DNA of 43,911 nt from the NCBI GenBank assembly GCA_037140715.1, contig JBAXDX010000014.1:1-43911 (forward strand), read 5' to 3'. The stretch's first letter is position 1. Each line of letters begins with the position of its first letter. Positions 1-8,222 of this stretch are shown here, in pieces. Below the pieces are notes generated by a model. The model did not search any database, had not been told where the DNA came from, and was given only the letters and a program-made list of their open reading frames with translations. The position numbers and the translations under genes are program-made. Origin of the DNA: JAUZPB01 sp037140715 (GTDB lineage: Bacteria > Bacteroidota > Ignavibacteria > Ignavibacteriales > SURF-24).

Positions 1-573
1 ATTGTTACCACATCTGCACGCAACTTACTATATATTTCTTTAAAAAACATCGGTACAAGTACGTAGATTCATGTAAACTATGATTTGTGTGATTCACATC
101 ATATATGATAACGCAGGATTTTTAAATATCCAGGATATTTGATTTCTTCATTTTATACAAAAATACTTACACTCTCCGGACTGCCAGGTAAAAAGTATCA
201 TCAGTTTTAGTATATGGTGAGTATTCCGCTGAAATATATTCATAATTTCAGGGAATCGGCAGTATAATGGTCAGATAAATTTAGAAGTTCCCATATCCCC
301 GGATTTCCAACCTGGGGGGGGGGGAATTAAATCCCCTTTTGAAAGACAGACTGCTTCATTGGAGACTTACTGTTGCCATGTTAAATCCTCGCGGGTCAAC
401 CGGAAAACTCCAAGTACCTCACGAGGGTCAAAGTTCCCTGATTTTATAATAGTTTCATTTTTTTAGATTAAAAATACGTGTCTGATAAAATGTCCGGTTA
501 AGAATAAACCAGGCAGGGGCGCAATATGGTGTTAACCTGATAGTATTGGGTTAAAACCCGCGACAATTATTCA

Positions 574-758
574 TCTGAACTGTGGTTCGTGTGATTTTTG
601 TGATTTTCATAATTTTTATGATAACGCATATCATCAGATGCTTTGTCTTAATCCATGTAATCCGTGATTCAGATTTTTATAATAACACAATCAGCACAAA
701 ATGAATCATGGTTAATCATAGAAATCATGGTTCTGACAATTTCGCGTAACATGACCTG
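574..758. repeat. Dispersed palindromic repeat, copy A
   Basis: The copy begins TCTGAACTGTGGTT and ends AATCATGGTTCTGACAATTT, which are imperfect inverted repeats of one another. The inner part carries TCAGCACAAAATGAATCATG followed by GTTAATCAT. The flank GCGTAACATGACCTG (744-758) recurs as GCTTAACATGATCTG after the copy at 12605-12711. Copies elsewhere show this is a family, probably a non-autonomous or relic element. There is no coding frame inside. Confidence 0.6.
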
Positions 759-895
759 GCCGGTTTTCCCTCCCTTCAGGCATCGTGCGGGTTTAATAAA
801 GCATTTTATAAAATAATTATGCCGGAATCCTAAATTTTTGTTATTTTAACATATAATAATTGACAGGATTATAAAAATCCCATAGTTCCATAGCG

Positions 896-925
896 CCACT
901 GCATCTGCGGTGGTATTTTTTTTAT
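896..925 (+). terminator. Terminator-like hairpin in the greA leader
   Basis: CCACTGC (896-902) pairs with GCGGTGG (907-913) around the loop ATCT, with one G-T wobble, and is followed by TATTTTTTTTTAT. This has the form of an intrinsic terminator 22 nt ahead of the greA ATG. No gene is visible upstream for it to end, so it may attenuate greA transcription or be left from a lost gene. Confidence 0.5.
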
Positions 926-947
926 ATTTTAAATATCAGGGTTAAAT

Positions 948-1424
948 ATGACAGTAGCCAACTTTGTTTACCTGACAAAAGAGCGATTGTTAGAATTGGA
1001 AAAAGAATTAACTGAGTTAAAGACTTATGGCAGGCAAAGAATGGCACAGAAAATTGCCGAAGCGCGCGCACATGGCGATTTGTCTGAAAATGCCGAATAT
1101 GATGCTGCCAAAGAAGAGCAGGGATTGTTTGAACTTAAAATAAGTAAGCTCGAGAATGTATTATCCCGCGTGAGAGTCATTGATATTTCAGGACTTCCGG
1201 CGGGACAGGTGCATATTCTCTCGCAGGTAACCGTTAAGAATCTTACAAATTCAAATACATACGAATATATACTCGTTTCTCCTGAAGAAGCTGATTTCCA
1301 GTCCGGAAAGATTTCTATGACTTCGCCAGTCGGACAGGGGCTGATGGGCAAAAAAGTGGGTGAGAAAATAAAAGTAAAAGCTCCGGCTGGTATGCTTGAG
1401 TTTGAAATACTGTCTATTAAATAA
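948..1424 (+). CDS. greA: Transcription elongation factor GreA
   Basis: GreA binds the secondary channel of RNA polymerase and stimulates cleavage of backtracked transcripts so that stalled complexes restart. At 158 residues it has the family's normal length. The N-terminal coiled coil (about residues 10-75) carries the signature LSENAEYDAAKEEQG, whose acidic tip residues (D45 and E48 in the ARAHGDLSENAEY stretch) are those that act in the polymerase active site. The C-terminal FKBP-like domain ends in GLMGKKVGEKIKVKAPAG, as expected. The ATG lies 22 nt after a terminator-like hairpin; no strong Shine-Dalgarno is seen. It is the first gene of a tight plus-strand run, with ribD starting 17 nt after its stop codon, so the two are probably cotranscribed. 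Confidence 0.97.
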   Translation: MTVANFVYLTKERLLELEKELTELKTYGRQRMAQKIAEARAHGDLSENAEYDAAKEEQGLFELKISKLENVLSRVRVIDISGLPAGQVHILSQVTVKNLTNSNTYEYILVSPEEADFQSGKISMTSPVGQGLMGKKVGEKIKVKAPAGMLEFEILSIK

Positions 1425-1441
1425 ATAATATAGAAATAAAT

Positions 1442-2530
1442 TTGACTGATGAATCTTATATAAAATTAACATTAGAAATAGCCAGGAAAGGTAAAGGTAA
1501 AGTATCTCCCAATCCGCTTGTAGGCGCTATTCTGGTTAAAGATGATAAAATTATCGGTGCCGGTTACCATGAATACTATGGAGGTAACCATGCCGAAATA
1601 AATGCTTTTAATAATGCAAAAAAAAGTATTGAGGGTTCCACTCTCTATGTAAACCTCGAACCATGTTCACATTTCGGGCAGACTCCGCCTTGTGTTGAAT
1701 CAATCATCAAATACAAAGTTAAGCGTGTTGTTATTGGTACGCTTGATATGAATCCGCTTGTAAGCGGAAATGGTGCAAAGATACTTATTCAGGCCGGGAT
1801 TGAAGTGAAGGTCGGAGTGCTCGAAAAAGAATGTGTGGCTCTGAATAAATTCTTTTTCAAATTTATAACAAAAAACTCTCCGTATATTACTATTAAGGCA
1901 GCTCAGACGCTCGATGGCAAAATTGCCGATTCAAACGGGGATTCAAAGTGGATTAGCTCTGTTAACTCAAGGCGGTTTGTACATAATCTCCGGAATGAGT
2001 ATGATGCAGTTCTTATTGGTTCAACTACAGTTAAAAAAGATGATCCGAGTCTTACGGTAAGATTTGTGGAAGGGCGCAATCCAAAACGAATAATTCTTGA
2101 TAGCGACCTTAAGTTAAATCTTAAACACAAGCTGTTTGTGAATAATTTTGACGGGAATCTTATTCTGGCAACAGCTAAAAAAAGCTGTTTGAAAGAAAGA
2201 AAAATTAATGCACTTAAAGCAAAAGGTGTTAATATAATTTTCATCAAAGAGCAAAAAGATGGTACATTAAACCTCAGGGATTTGCTTGAACAGCTTGGTA
2301 AGCTTAATATCGCATCGCTCCTCGTTGAAGGAGGAAGAAAAATTTATACATCTTTTATTAAAGAAAATCATTTTGATGAAATTCTTATTTTTATCAGTCC
2401 AAAGCTTATGGGCAGTGGTATTCCGGTTATCGGCAGGCTTGGATATTCATCAATCAGGAAGACTTTAAGGCTTAATATTAAATCGGTTGAGAAAATAGGG
2501 GATGATGTTTTACTGGAATTAGTTAAGTAA
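1442..2530 (+). CDS. ribD: Bifunctional riboflavin deaminase/reductase RibD
   Basis: RibD carries out two consecutive steps of riboflavin synthesis: deamination of the diaminopyrimidine made from GTP, then NADPH-dependent reduction of its ribosyl side chain. The N-terminal deaminase domain (about 1-145) has the zinc site H50-A-E52 and C75/C84 in PCSHFGQTPPC. The C-terminal reductase domain (about 148-362) has the usual KAAQTLDGKIAD and LLVEGG motifs. At 362 residues it is full length. Translation most likely starts at TTG 1442, because no in-frame ATG precedes the conserved Y-I-K-L-T-L-E-I-A-R-K helix. It follows greA by 17 nt and precedes ribE by 113 nt. I see no FMN riboswitch before it. 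Confidence 0.96.
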   Translation: MTDESYIKLTLEIARKGKGKVSPNPLVGAILVKDDKIIGAGYHEYYGGNHAEINAFNNAKKSIEGSTLYVNLEPCSHFGQTPPCVESIIKYKVKRVVIGTLDMNPLVSGNGAKILIQAGIEVKVGVLEKECVALNKFFFKFITKNSPYITIKAAQTLDGKIADSNGDSKWISSVNSRRFVHNLRNEYDAVLIGSTTVKKDDPSLTVRFVEGRNPKRIILDSDLKLNLKHKLFVNNFDGNLILATAKKSCLKERKINALKAKGVNIIFIKEQKDGTLNLRDLLEQLGKLNIASLLVEGGRKIYTSFIKENHFDEILIFISPKLMGSGIPVIGRLGYSSIRKTLRLNIKSVEKIGDDVLLELVK

Positions 2531-2562
2531 CAGATTATTTACGCACGGATGATATGGTATTT

Positions 2563-2582
2563 TATCCCGGCCTGCCGGGATA
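2563..2582. other. Perfect palindrome between ribD and ribE
   Basis: TATCCCGGC and GCCGGGATA are perfect inverted arms separated by two bases, giving a stable GC-rich hairpin in an AT-rich gap. No T-run follows, so it is not a typical terminator. It could be an intergenic repeat unit or an mRNA-processing or stability element between two cotranscribed riboflavin genes. Confidence 0.5.
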
Positions 2583-2643
2583 CGTTTATTTGTACACGCT
2601 TATAGAATTTAATTTATAACGGTCGTTATTATAGAAAAAGAAA

Positions 2644-3279
2644 ATGTTTACTGGTTTGATTGAAGAAATCGGGACAATTAAGCAATTAAGACCTTTTGGC
2701 AACGGGCTGGAAATTGCTGTCAGTGCCCGGAAGGTAACTGAGGATTTCCAGACCGGGGATAGTATTTCTATTAATGGTGTGTGTCATACTGTAACCAGTT
2801 TTACAAAGGAAAGTTTTAATGTAATTGCTGTGGTTGAAACTATAAAGAAAACTACTATTGGCAGATTAAAACTAAATGAGAAAGTAAATCTTGAACGTTC
2901 ACTTACACCGGACAGAAGACTGGGCGGGCATTTTGTATTAGGGCATGTCGATGCAACAGGAAAGATACTAAATATTAAAAAACTCTCAGGCAGTTATCTT
3001 GTTGATATAACATATCCAAAAGAATTTGGCAAATATATTATAAATGTTGGTGCGATTGCTGTCGATGGGATTAGCCTTACTATTGCAAGAAGTGATGATC
3101 TCTCGCTTACGGTTTCAGTAATCCCGCATAGCTGGAACGAAACAAACCTCTCTGTCAGGTCTGCCGGCTCAGAAGTAAACCTCGAATTTGATGTTTTGGG
3201 CAAGTATGTGGCGAAAATCCTGAATAAGGATGAAGGAACAGGAATAACAGAGCAATGGCTGAAGCTAAACGGATATTAA
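2644..3279 (+). CDS. ribE: Riboflavin synthase alpha subunit
   Basis: Riboflavin synthase converts two molecules of 6,7-dimethyl-8-ribityllumazine into riboflavin plus the diaminopyrimidine precursor, the last step of the pathway. The diagnostic MFTGLIEEIG start is present. Two similar lumazine-binding barrels follow: the first with SINGVCHTVTSF (about residues 42-53), the second with VAVDGISLTIA and the HSWNETNL segment. At 211 residues it matches the family. Its 3' end overlaps the start of tilS by 25 nt, in another frame, which implies one transcript and possible translational coupling. The lumazine synthase gene ribH is not in the window. It could be called ribC under the other naming system. 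Confidence 0.96.
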   Translation: MFTGLIEEIGTIKQLRPFGNGLEIAVSARKVTEDFQTGDSISINGVCHTVTSFTKESFNVIAVVETIKKTTIGRLKLNEKVNLERSLTPDRRLGGHFVLGHVDATGKILNIKKLSGSYLVDITYPKEFGKYIINVGAIAVDGISLTIARSDDLSLTVSVIPHSWNETNLSVRSAGSEVNLEFDVLGKYVAKILNKDEGTGITEQWLKLNGY

Positions 3280-4643
3280 TTAAAACAATTGAGCAGAAAG
3301 TCCTGAAATTTGCCGACAGGAATAAACTTATTTCAGCAGGCGAAAGGATACTGGTAGCTTTAAGCGGAGGTCCTGACTCGGTTTTTCTTTTTCATATTCT
3401 GAATAAGAATAAGTCTCGCTTTAAGACTGAGCTTGGGACAGTTCATATTAATCATAATTTAAGGGGTGCGGATTCTGACGGGGATGAAATTTTTTGCAGG
3501 GAACTTTCTGAGAAGTCAAATGTTGAATATTTCCCTTTCCACGCTGATGTCACAGGATTTGCCAAAAACCGGAAGGTCTCAATAGAAGAGGCTGCACGCG
3601 AAATCAGGTATGACACTTTTAAGAAAATTTCAGTTGAGCATAGTTATAATAAAATTGCGACTGCTCATAATAAAAGCGATAACGCAGAAACAATTTTGCT
3701 TAATTTGTTCAAAGGTACAGGACTAAAAGGTATCTCAGGCATACCCCTCATTAGAGGAAATATCATCAGGCCGGTATTATGTATAAGTAAACAGGAAATT
3801 ATGGAATATCTTTCTGTTGAAGAAATATCTTATAGAACGGATTATACAAATAATGAAAATATCTACGAAAGGAATTTTATCCGCAATGTTCTTCTGCCTG
3901 AAGTAAAGAAGAAGATTAATCCGAATGTTGAAGATAACCTGTTTAACTCAGGAAATAATTTCCGTAATTCTGATAATATTGTGGAAAGTTATATCACTCA
4001 GGTTATGAATGATATCGTTGTGTTATCAGGCAGTACTCTTTCAATAAATTTAACAGGGCTAAAGAAAGTTAATCATGCAGCTGTCGGGGAAATTTTAAAG
4101 CGGGCAGTTAAAGATAATTTCCAGCAGGAATTTGCTTACAATGATTTTCTTAAAATAGAATCTTTAATTGAAAATCAGAAAGGACGGAAAATTGAAATTG
4201 CCGGAGGTATTGAAGTTTACAGGGAAAGCGGAACTCTTTTAATTAAAAGAGCAGTAATTACAGATGAATTTATTCCGATAAGTATAAAGACTGGCAGTAA
4301 GGTGGCTTTTAACGGACAGGAAATTAGTATTTTTGAAATAGAAAACCCTGGTACTCTGGTAAATTCAGGAGGTTTTAGTGAAAAAATCTCAGCCGACAGC
4401 TTTAGCGATGAGTTTATTTTACGCAGATGGCTGCCGGGTGATAAGTTTATTCCGCTTGGAATGAAAGGATTTAAAAAGATATCTGATTTCCTGAGCGAAC
4501 AAAGAGCAGATGCGAATATTAAGAAATATCAGCTTGTGCTTGTTAATGGGGGAAATATAGTCTGGGTCCCGGGCTTTAGAATAGATGAGCGATATAAAAT
4601 TAAGACAAATACGAAAAGGGTTTTACATTTATGTCTCGAATAA
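3255..4643 (+). CDS. tilS: tRNA(Ile)-lysidine synthase TilS
   Basis: TilS attaches lysine to C34 of the CAU-anticodon tRNA(Ile), using ATP, so that it reads AUA instead of AUG. The PP-loop ATP-binding motif SGGPDS is at residues 37-42, followed by HINHNLRGADSDGDE and the TAHNKSDNAETILLNLFKGTG segment typical of the catalytic domain. The C-terminal part ends in the RRWLPGDKFIPLGM and KKISDFL segments of the TilS C-terminal substrate-binding domain, so the protein is full length at 462 residues. The ATG at 3255 lies inside ribE and the stop overlaps the start of hpt. The tilS-hpt-ftsH order is a widely conserved bacterial arrangement and supports all three calls. Confidence 0.96.
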   Translation: MAEAKRILIKTIEQKVLKFADRNKLISAGERILVALSGGPDSVFLFHILNKNKSRFKTELGTVHINHNLRGADSDGDEIFCRELSEKSNVEYFPFHADVTGFAKNRKVSIEEAAREIRYDTFKKISVEHSYNKIATAHNKSDNAETILLNLFKGTGLKGISGIPLIRGNIIRPVLCISKQEIMEYLSVEEISYRTDYTNNENIYERNFIRNVLLPEVKKKINPNVEDNLFNSGNNFRNSDNIVESYITQVMNDIVVLSGSTLSINLTGLKKVNHAAVGEILKRAVKDNFQQEFAYNDFLKIESLIENQKGRKIEIAGGIEVYRESGTLLIKRAVITDEFIPISIKTGSKVAFNGQEISIFEIENPGTLVNSGGFSEKISADSFSDEFILRRWLPGDKFIPLGMKGFKKISDFLSEQRADANIKKYQLVLVNGGNIVWVPGFRIDERYKIKTNTKRVLHLCLE

Positions 4644-5206
4644 ACATCGCGGATACTGCGGAAATAGTAATAAAAGATAAGCGTTTTGTTTTATATCTCA
4701 CAGAGGAAAAATTACAGAAGAGAGTAAGGGAATTAGGCAGTCAGATAACAAATGACTATGCCGGCAAAGCTCCGGTATTTATTGGAATATTAAACGGTTC
4801 GTTTATGTTTATGGCTGACCTGATTAAGAATATCGGGATTGATTGCGAGATAGATTTTATGCGCCTTTCGAGCTACGGTGATGCTAAGATATCCTCTGGT
4901 AACGTTACGATGGTAAAAGATATTAGCTGTGATATTACAGGGCGGGATGTAATTGTAGTTGAGGATATTGTTGATACCGGTTTGTCGGTAAGCTACATAG
5001 AAAAACTAATGAAACAGCATAATACGGCAAGTGTTAAGATTGTATCATTGCTTTTGAAGCCGGATAGTATTAAATATGATGTAAAAATTGATTATATTGG
5101 GTTCAGCATTCCGGATAAGTTTGTGGTCGGTTATGGACTGGATTATGCTCAGAAATATAGAAATTTACGTTCAATATACGTTTTAAGTGAAAATGGAGTT
5201 TTATGA
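4631..5206 (+). CDS. hpt: Hypoxanthine phosphoribosyltransferase
   Basis: This enzyme salvages hypoxanthine (and usually guanine) by joining it to PRPP to give IMP or GMP. The PRPP-binding signature VVEDIVDTG covers about residues 109-117, with the two acidic residues E111 and D112. The flexible-loop region MRLSSYGDAKISSGNV and the C-terminal IDYIGFSIPDKFVVGYGLDYAQKYRN split here into the purine-binding FSIPDKFVVGYG and the following helix are both present. At 191 residues it is slightly longer than many family members because of about ten extra N-terminal residues. It overlaps tilS by 13 nt and shares an ATGA stop/start overlap with ftsH, a sign of coupled translation. Confidence 0.94.
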   Translation: MSRINIADTAEIVIKDKRFVLYLTEEKLQKRVRELGSQITNDYAGKAPVFIGILNGSFMFMADLIKNIGIDCEIDFMRLSSYGDAKISSGNVTMVKDISCDITGRDVIVVEDIVDTGLSVSYIEKLMKQHNTASVKIVSLLLKPDSIKYDVKIDYIGFSIPDKFVVGYGLDYAQKYRNLRSIYVLSENGVL

Positions 5207-7332
5207 AAATTATGATTAAAAAATTTGGCGAACTGTTTATGGCTGAAAAAAATAATACTAGACCGCCTGTTAAAAAACCCAAGGGTAAGGGAGGAAGCGG
5301 CAACAATCTTCCTAATCAGGATGGCGATTTTGACTGGAATAAAATTATTCGCAGTGTATTTAGCTGGGGTGCGGTTATCGTGGCTGCTGTAATTGTACTA
5401 CAGTTCCTGCGTACAGGCTCAGCTAAGTATGTCGATATTTCTTACGGTCAGTACAAGACTTTCCTGTTAGAGAATAAAATAGGAAATGCAAAAATAATCA
5501 AGATTGACAGCGATTATAATTTTGAAGGTGAGCTTAGACAGGAAGAGTCGGTTAACGTTAACGGCAGACCTGTGCGGGTAAGCAGATTTACTGTTTTTAT
5601 ACCTAATGACCTTTTAAAGGATAACGAAGCCTCATGGCAACAGAAAGGTCTCAGGTATTCATTTAACAAAGAATCAAATGAATGGATGAATGTTCTTTTA
5701 AGTTTTATTCCATGGGTACTGATTATAGGAGTGTGGATTTTCATAATGCGCCGGATGCAGTCAGGTGCCGGCGGCGGTTCACGCGGTATATTTAATTTTG
5801 GTAAAAGCAAAGCAAAACTTATAAATGAAACATCATCCAAGATTACTTTCAGAGATGTGGCAGGTGCTGATGAAGCAAAGCAGGAACTGGAAGAAATCAT
5901 TGAATTTTTAAAAGAGCCTACAAAATTTCAAAAACTTGGTGGTAAAATTCCGCGCGGTGTGTTGCTATTGGGACCTCCGGGAACCGGCAAGACGTTGCTT
6001 GCAAGAGCGGTTGCCGGTGAAGCCGGTGTGCCGTTCTTCTCGATATCGGGTGCTGATTTCGTTGAAATGTTTGTAGGTGTTGGCGCAAGCCGTGTCAGAG
6101 ATTTATTCGAACAGGGAAAGAAAAGTGCTCCGTGTATAATATTCATTGATGAAATTGACGCTGTCGGCAGACACCGTGGCGCGGGTCTTGGCGGAGGTCA
6201 TGATGAACGCGAACAGACATTGAATCAGCTATTGGTTGAAATGGACGGATTCGAACAGAACAGTGGCGTTATTATTATTGCTGCTACTAATCGTCCTGAT
6301 GTTCTTGATCCGGCTCTTTTAAGACCAGGAAGATTTGACCGTCAGGTAGTTGTTGATCGTCCTGATGTTAAAGGAAGAGAAGGTATTCTAAAGGTTCATA
6401 CAAGAAACATCCCTCTTGATCCAGACGTAAATCTGACAATTTTAGCAAAGGGCACACCGGGACTCGCGGGAGCTGATATTGCTAATATGGTAAATGAAGC
6501 TGCTCTTCTTGCTGCGCGGAAGAATAAGACGACTGTCGGCATGATTGACTTTGAAGAAGCAAAAGATAAGGTCATGATGGGGATGGAGCGTAAGAGTATG
6601 ATAATTTCAGAAGAGGAAAAGAAAGTTACTTCTTATCATGAAATCGGGCATGTACTTGTTGCACGAATGATACCTGAATCTGATCCGGTTCATAAAGTAA
6701 CAATCATTCCGCGCGGACGCGCCCTCGGTGTTACAACTTATCTTCCGGTAGATGAAAAACATACTTATTCAAGAGAATATCTTGAAGCGATGATTACTTA
6801 TGCCTTAGGCGGTAGGGCAGCTGAAAAGCTGGTCTTTAACCGTTATACAACCGGCGCAGGGAACGACATCGAACGCTCAAGTTCATTGGCAAGAAAAATG
6901 GTCTGCGAATGGGGTATGAGTGAGAAACTCGGTCCGCTTTCTTATGGTACTAAAGAAGAAGAAATCTTCCTGGGGCGTGAGATAACAAAACATAAGGACT
7001 ACAGCGATAAGACAGCTCAGGATATAGATGATGAGATTAAGAGAATAATACTCACCTGTATGGAAAGAGCAGAGAAAATATTAAATGATAATGTCGAAGT
7101 TCTCCACCGGCTTGCTTTAGTGCTTCTTGAAAGAGAAATTCTTGACAGCGATGAAATCGATAAGATTATCCGTGGCGAAGAACTTCCGCCAATGAAGAAA
7201 AATGGCGTTATTGAGATTGAATCAGACATGACTGTCGATTCCATAACAGGTGAAGAAATACCGGCTCATGTTAAAAAAATGATAAATAAAAAGAAGCAAA
7301 AAGATTCTCAAGTTACAGATGACTCAAACTGA
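5203..7332 (+). CDS. ftsH: ATP-dependent zinc metalloprotease FtsH
   Basis: FtsH is a membrane-bound hexameric AAA+ protease that extracts and degrades unassembled membrane proteins and unstable regulators. Two membrane helices (about residues 47-68 and 165-185) flank a periplasmic region. The AAA module has Walker A GPPGTGKT at 257-264, Walker B IIFIDEIDA and the second region of homology ATNRPDVLDPALLRPGRFDR. The zinc site HEIGH is at 479-483, and the protease domain continues to about 660. The length, 709 residues, fits. ATG 5203 overlaps the hpt stop; M13 (5239) is a possible shorter start ahead of a basic, proline-rich tail. The next gene begins inside its last codons. Confidence 0.98.
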   Translation: MKIMIKKFGELFMAEKNNTRPPVKKPKGKGGSGNNLPNQDGDFDWNKIIRSVFSWGAVIVAAVIVLQFLRTGSAKYVDISYGQYKTFLLENKIGNAKIIKIDSDYNFEGELRQEESVNVNGRPVRVSRFTVFIPNDLLKDNEASWQQKGLRYSFNKESNEWMNVLLSFIPWVLIIGVWIFIMRRMQSGAGGGSRGIFNFGKSKAKLINETSSKITFRDVAGADEAKQELEEIIEFLKEPTKFQKLGGKIPRGVLLLGPPGTGKTLLARAVAGEAGVPFFSISGADFVEMFVGVGASRVRDLFEQGKKSAPCIIFIDEIDAVGRHRGAGLGGGHDEREQTLNQLLVEMDGFEQNSGVIIIAATNRPDVLDPALLRPGRFDRQVVVDRPDVKGREGILKVHTRNIPLDPDVNLTILAKGTPGLAGADIANMVNEAALLAARKNKTTVGMIDFEEAKDKVMMGMERKSMIISEEEKKVTSYHEIGHVLVARMIPESDPVHKVTIIPRGRALGVTTYLPVDEKHTYSREYLEAMITYALGGRAAEKLVFNRYTTGAGNDIERSSSLARKMVCEWGMSEKLGPLSYGTKEEEIFLGREITKHKDYSDKTAQDIDDEIKRIILTCMERAEKILNDNVEVLHRLALVLLEREILDSDEIDKIIRGEELPPMKKNGVIEIESDMTVDSITGEEIPAHVKKMINKKKQKDSQVTDDSN

Positions 7333-7987
7333 TAAAGGAACTATACTTTACAGAGATGAACTGGTTCGAAAGACCATTCATCTCTTTTCCCTTTCAATAC
7401 CCATTATCTATTATTTCATTACTCAGCAACAGGCGTTGATGATATTGACGCCTTTGACAATATTCTCAGTCGCTCTGGATATGGGCCGTTATTTAAATCC
7501 TGCGCTCGGCAATGTTTTCTACTATTTCTTTGGATTTTTACTGCGCGAACATGAGCGCGATAATAAAAAGAAAAACCTCAGCGGTGCTTCCTACGTATTT
7601 ATATCAGCGTTGCTTTGCGTATTAATCCTTCCCAAAATATTTGTCATTACAGCCTTTAGTGTTTTAATCATAAGCGATTCAAGCGCGGCTTTACTTGGCA
7701 GAAAATTAGGCAGACATAAATTTTTATCTAAAAGCCTCGAAGGCACTATTGCATTTTTTATCTCCGCATGTATTGTAGTTCTTCTGTCTCCCAAAGTAAA
7801 TGGAAACATTACCGAGTATATAATTGGCTTTGTTGCTGTAGCTGTCGGCGCCATTGTTGAAAATATTTCTTATGGTTTTGCAGATGACAATCTGACCATA
7901 CCTTTGTCTGTCGGACTTATGATGTGGGTCTTATATGCTGTATTCCTGCCTGGTTTGCCTCTTATAATTCCTAACGTACCGCTATAA
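7319..7987 (+). CDS. Dolichol-kinase/CDP-diglyceride synthase-like membrane protein
   Basis: This is a polytopic membrane protein of 222 residues with about six or seven hydrophobic segments. It resembles the SEC59/dolichol kinase branch of the CTP-transferase superfamily: DELVRKTIHLFSLSIPI near the N terminus, then SDSSAALLGRKLGRHKF and KSLEGTIAFF around residues 118-147. These correspond to the nucleotide-binding D-x-x-A-x-x-x-G-(R/K)-x-x-G and S-x-E-G motifs. The family phosphorylates polyprenols or similar lipids with CTP, or activates lipids as CDP derivatives. The exact substrate cannot be told from sequence. Its ATG lies inside the end of ftsH with a 14-nt overlap, so it is the last gene of that transcript. 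Confidence 0.75.
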   Translation: MTQTDKGTILYRDELVRKTIHLFSLSIPIIYYFITQQQALMILTPLTIFSVALDMGRYLNPALGNVFYYFFGFLLREHERDNKKKNLSGASYVFISALLCVLILPKIFVITAFSVLIISDSSAALLGRKLGRHKFLSKSLEGTIAFFISACIVVLLSPKVNGNITEYIIGFVAVAVGAIVENISYGFADDNLTIPLSVGLMMWVLYAVFLPGLPLIIPNVPL

Positions 7988-8020
7988 CGAAGTATTATTA
8001 TATCATAAGTTATAAATATC

Positions 8021-8188
8021 GGTTCTGAACTGATAATTTTGGGTTCCGAGCTGATAAATATCGGTTCTGAACTGATAATTTTGGGTTCTGAGCCGATAAA
8101 TATCGGTTCTGAACTGATAATTTTGGGTTCCGAGCTGATAAATATCAGTTCCGGACCGATATTTTTAGGTACTGAGCCGATAAATAAG
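8021..8188. repeat. 21-bp tandem array, eight units in alternating A/B form
   Basis: Eight consecutive 21-bp units fill 8021-8188. Odd units read GGTTCTGAACTGATAA followed by TTTTG; even units read GGTTCCGAGCTGATAA followed by ATATC (with single-base variants), so the true repeat is 42 bp. The last two units are the most divergent. TATCGGTTCTGAACTGATA is a palindrome apart from one G-T pair and the central base, so the array can fold into serial hairpins. It lies between convergent genes. One frame is open across the array as a heptapeptide repeat (G-S-E-L-I-I-L / G-S-E-L-I-N-I) but has no start codon. Confidence 0.9.
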
Positions 8189-8222
8189 TTATAGCATTGT
8201 CTCTCATTCTACTGCAGAATAA

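Larger units (their letters stand above)
1..947. other. Gene-free region with decayed repeats
   Basis: I find no convincing coding frame in this stretch. It holds fragments of a dispersed repeat: a partial copy near 77-118 (with GATAACGCAGG) and a long copy at 574-758. It also has a run of eleven G at 314-324, a short GGGTTAAAACCCG palindrome near 548-560, and a terminator-like hairpin at 896-925 just before greA. The stop-rich, low-complexity AT sequence looks like a repeat graveyard rather than an unrecognised gene. Confidence 0.6.

Noticed and set aside
8021..8188. CRISPR array
   Set aside because: Units are contiguous with no unique spacers and no cas genes are present; it is a tandem repeat.
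8009..8194. Open heptapeptide-repeat frame through the 21-bp array
   Set aside because: There is no ATG, GTG or TTG start with a ribosome-binding site; a 21-bp repeat without stop codons is open by construction, so openness is not evidence of coding.
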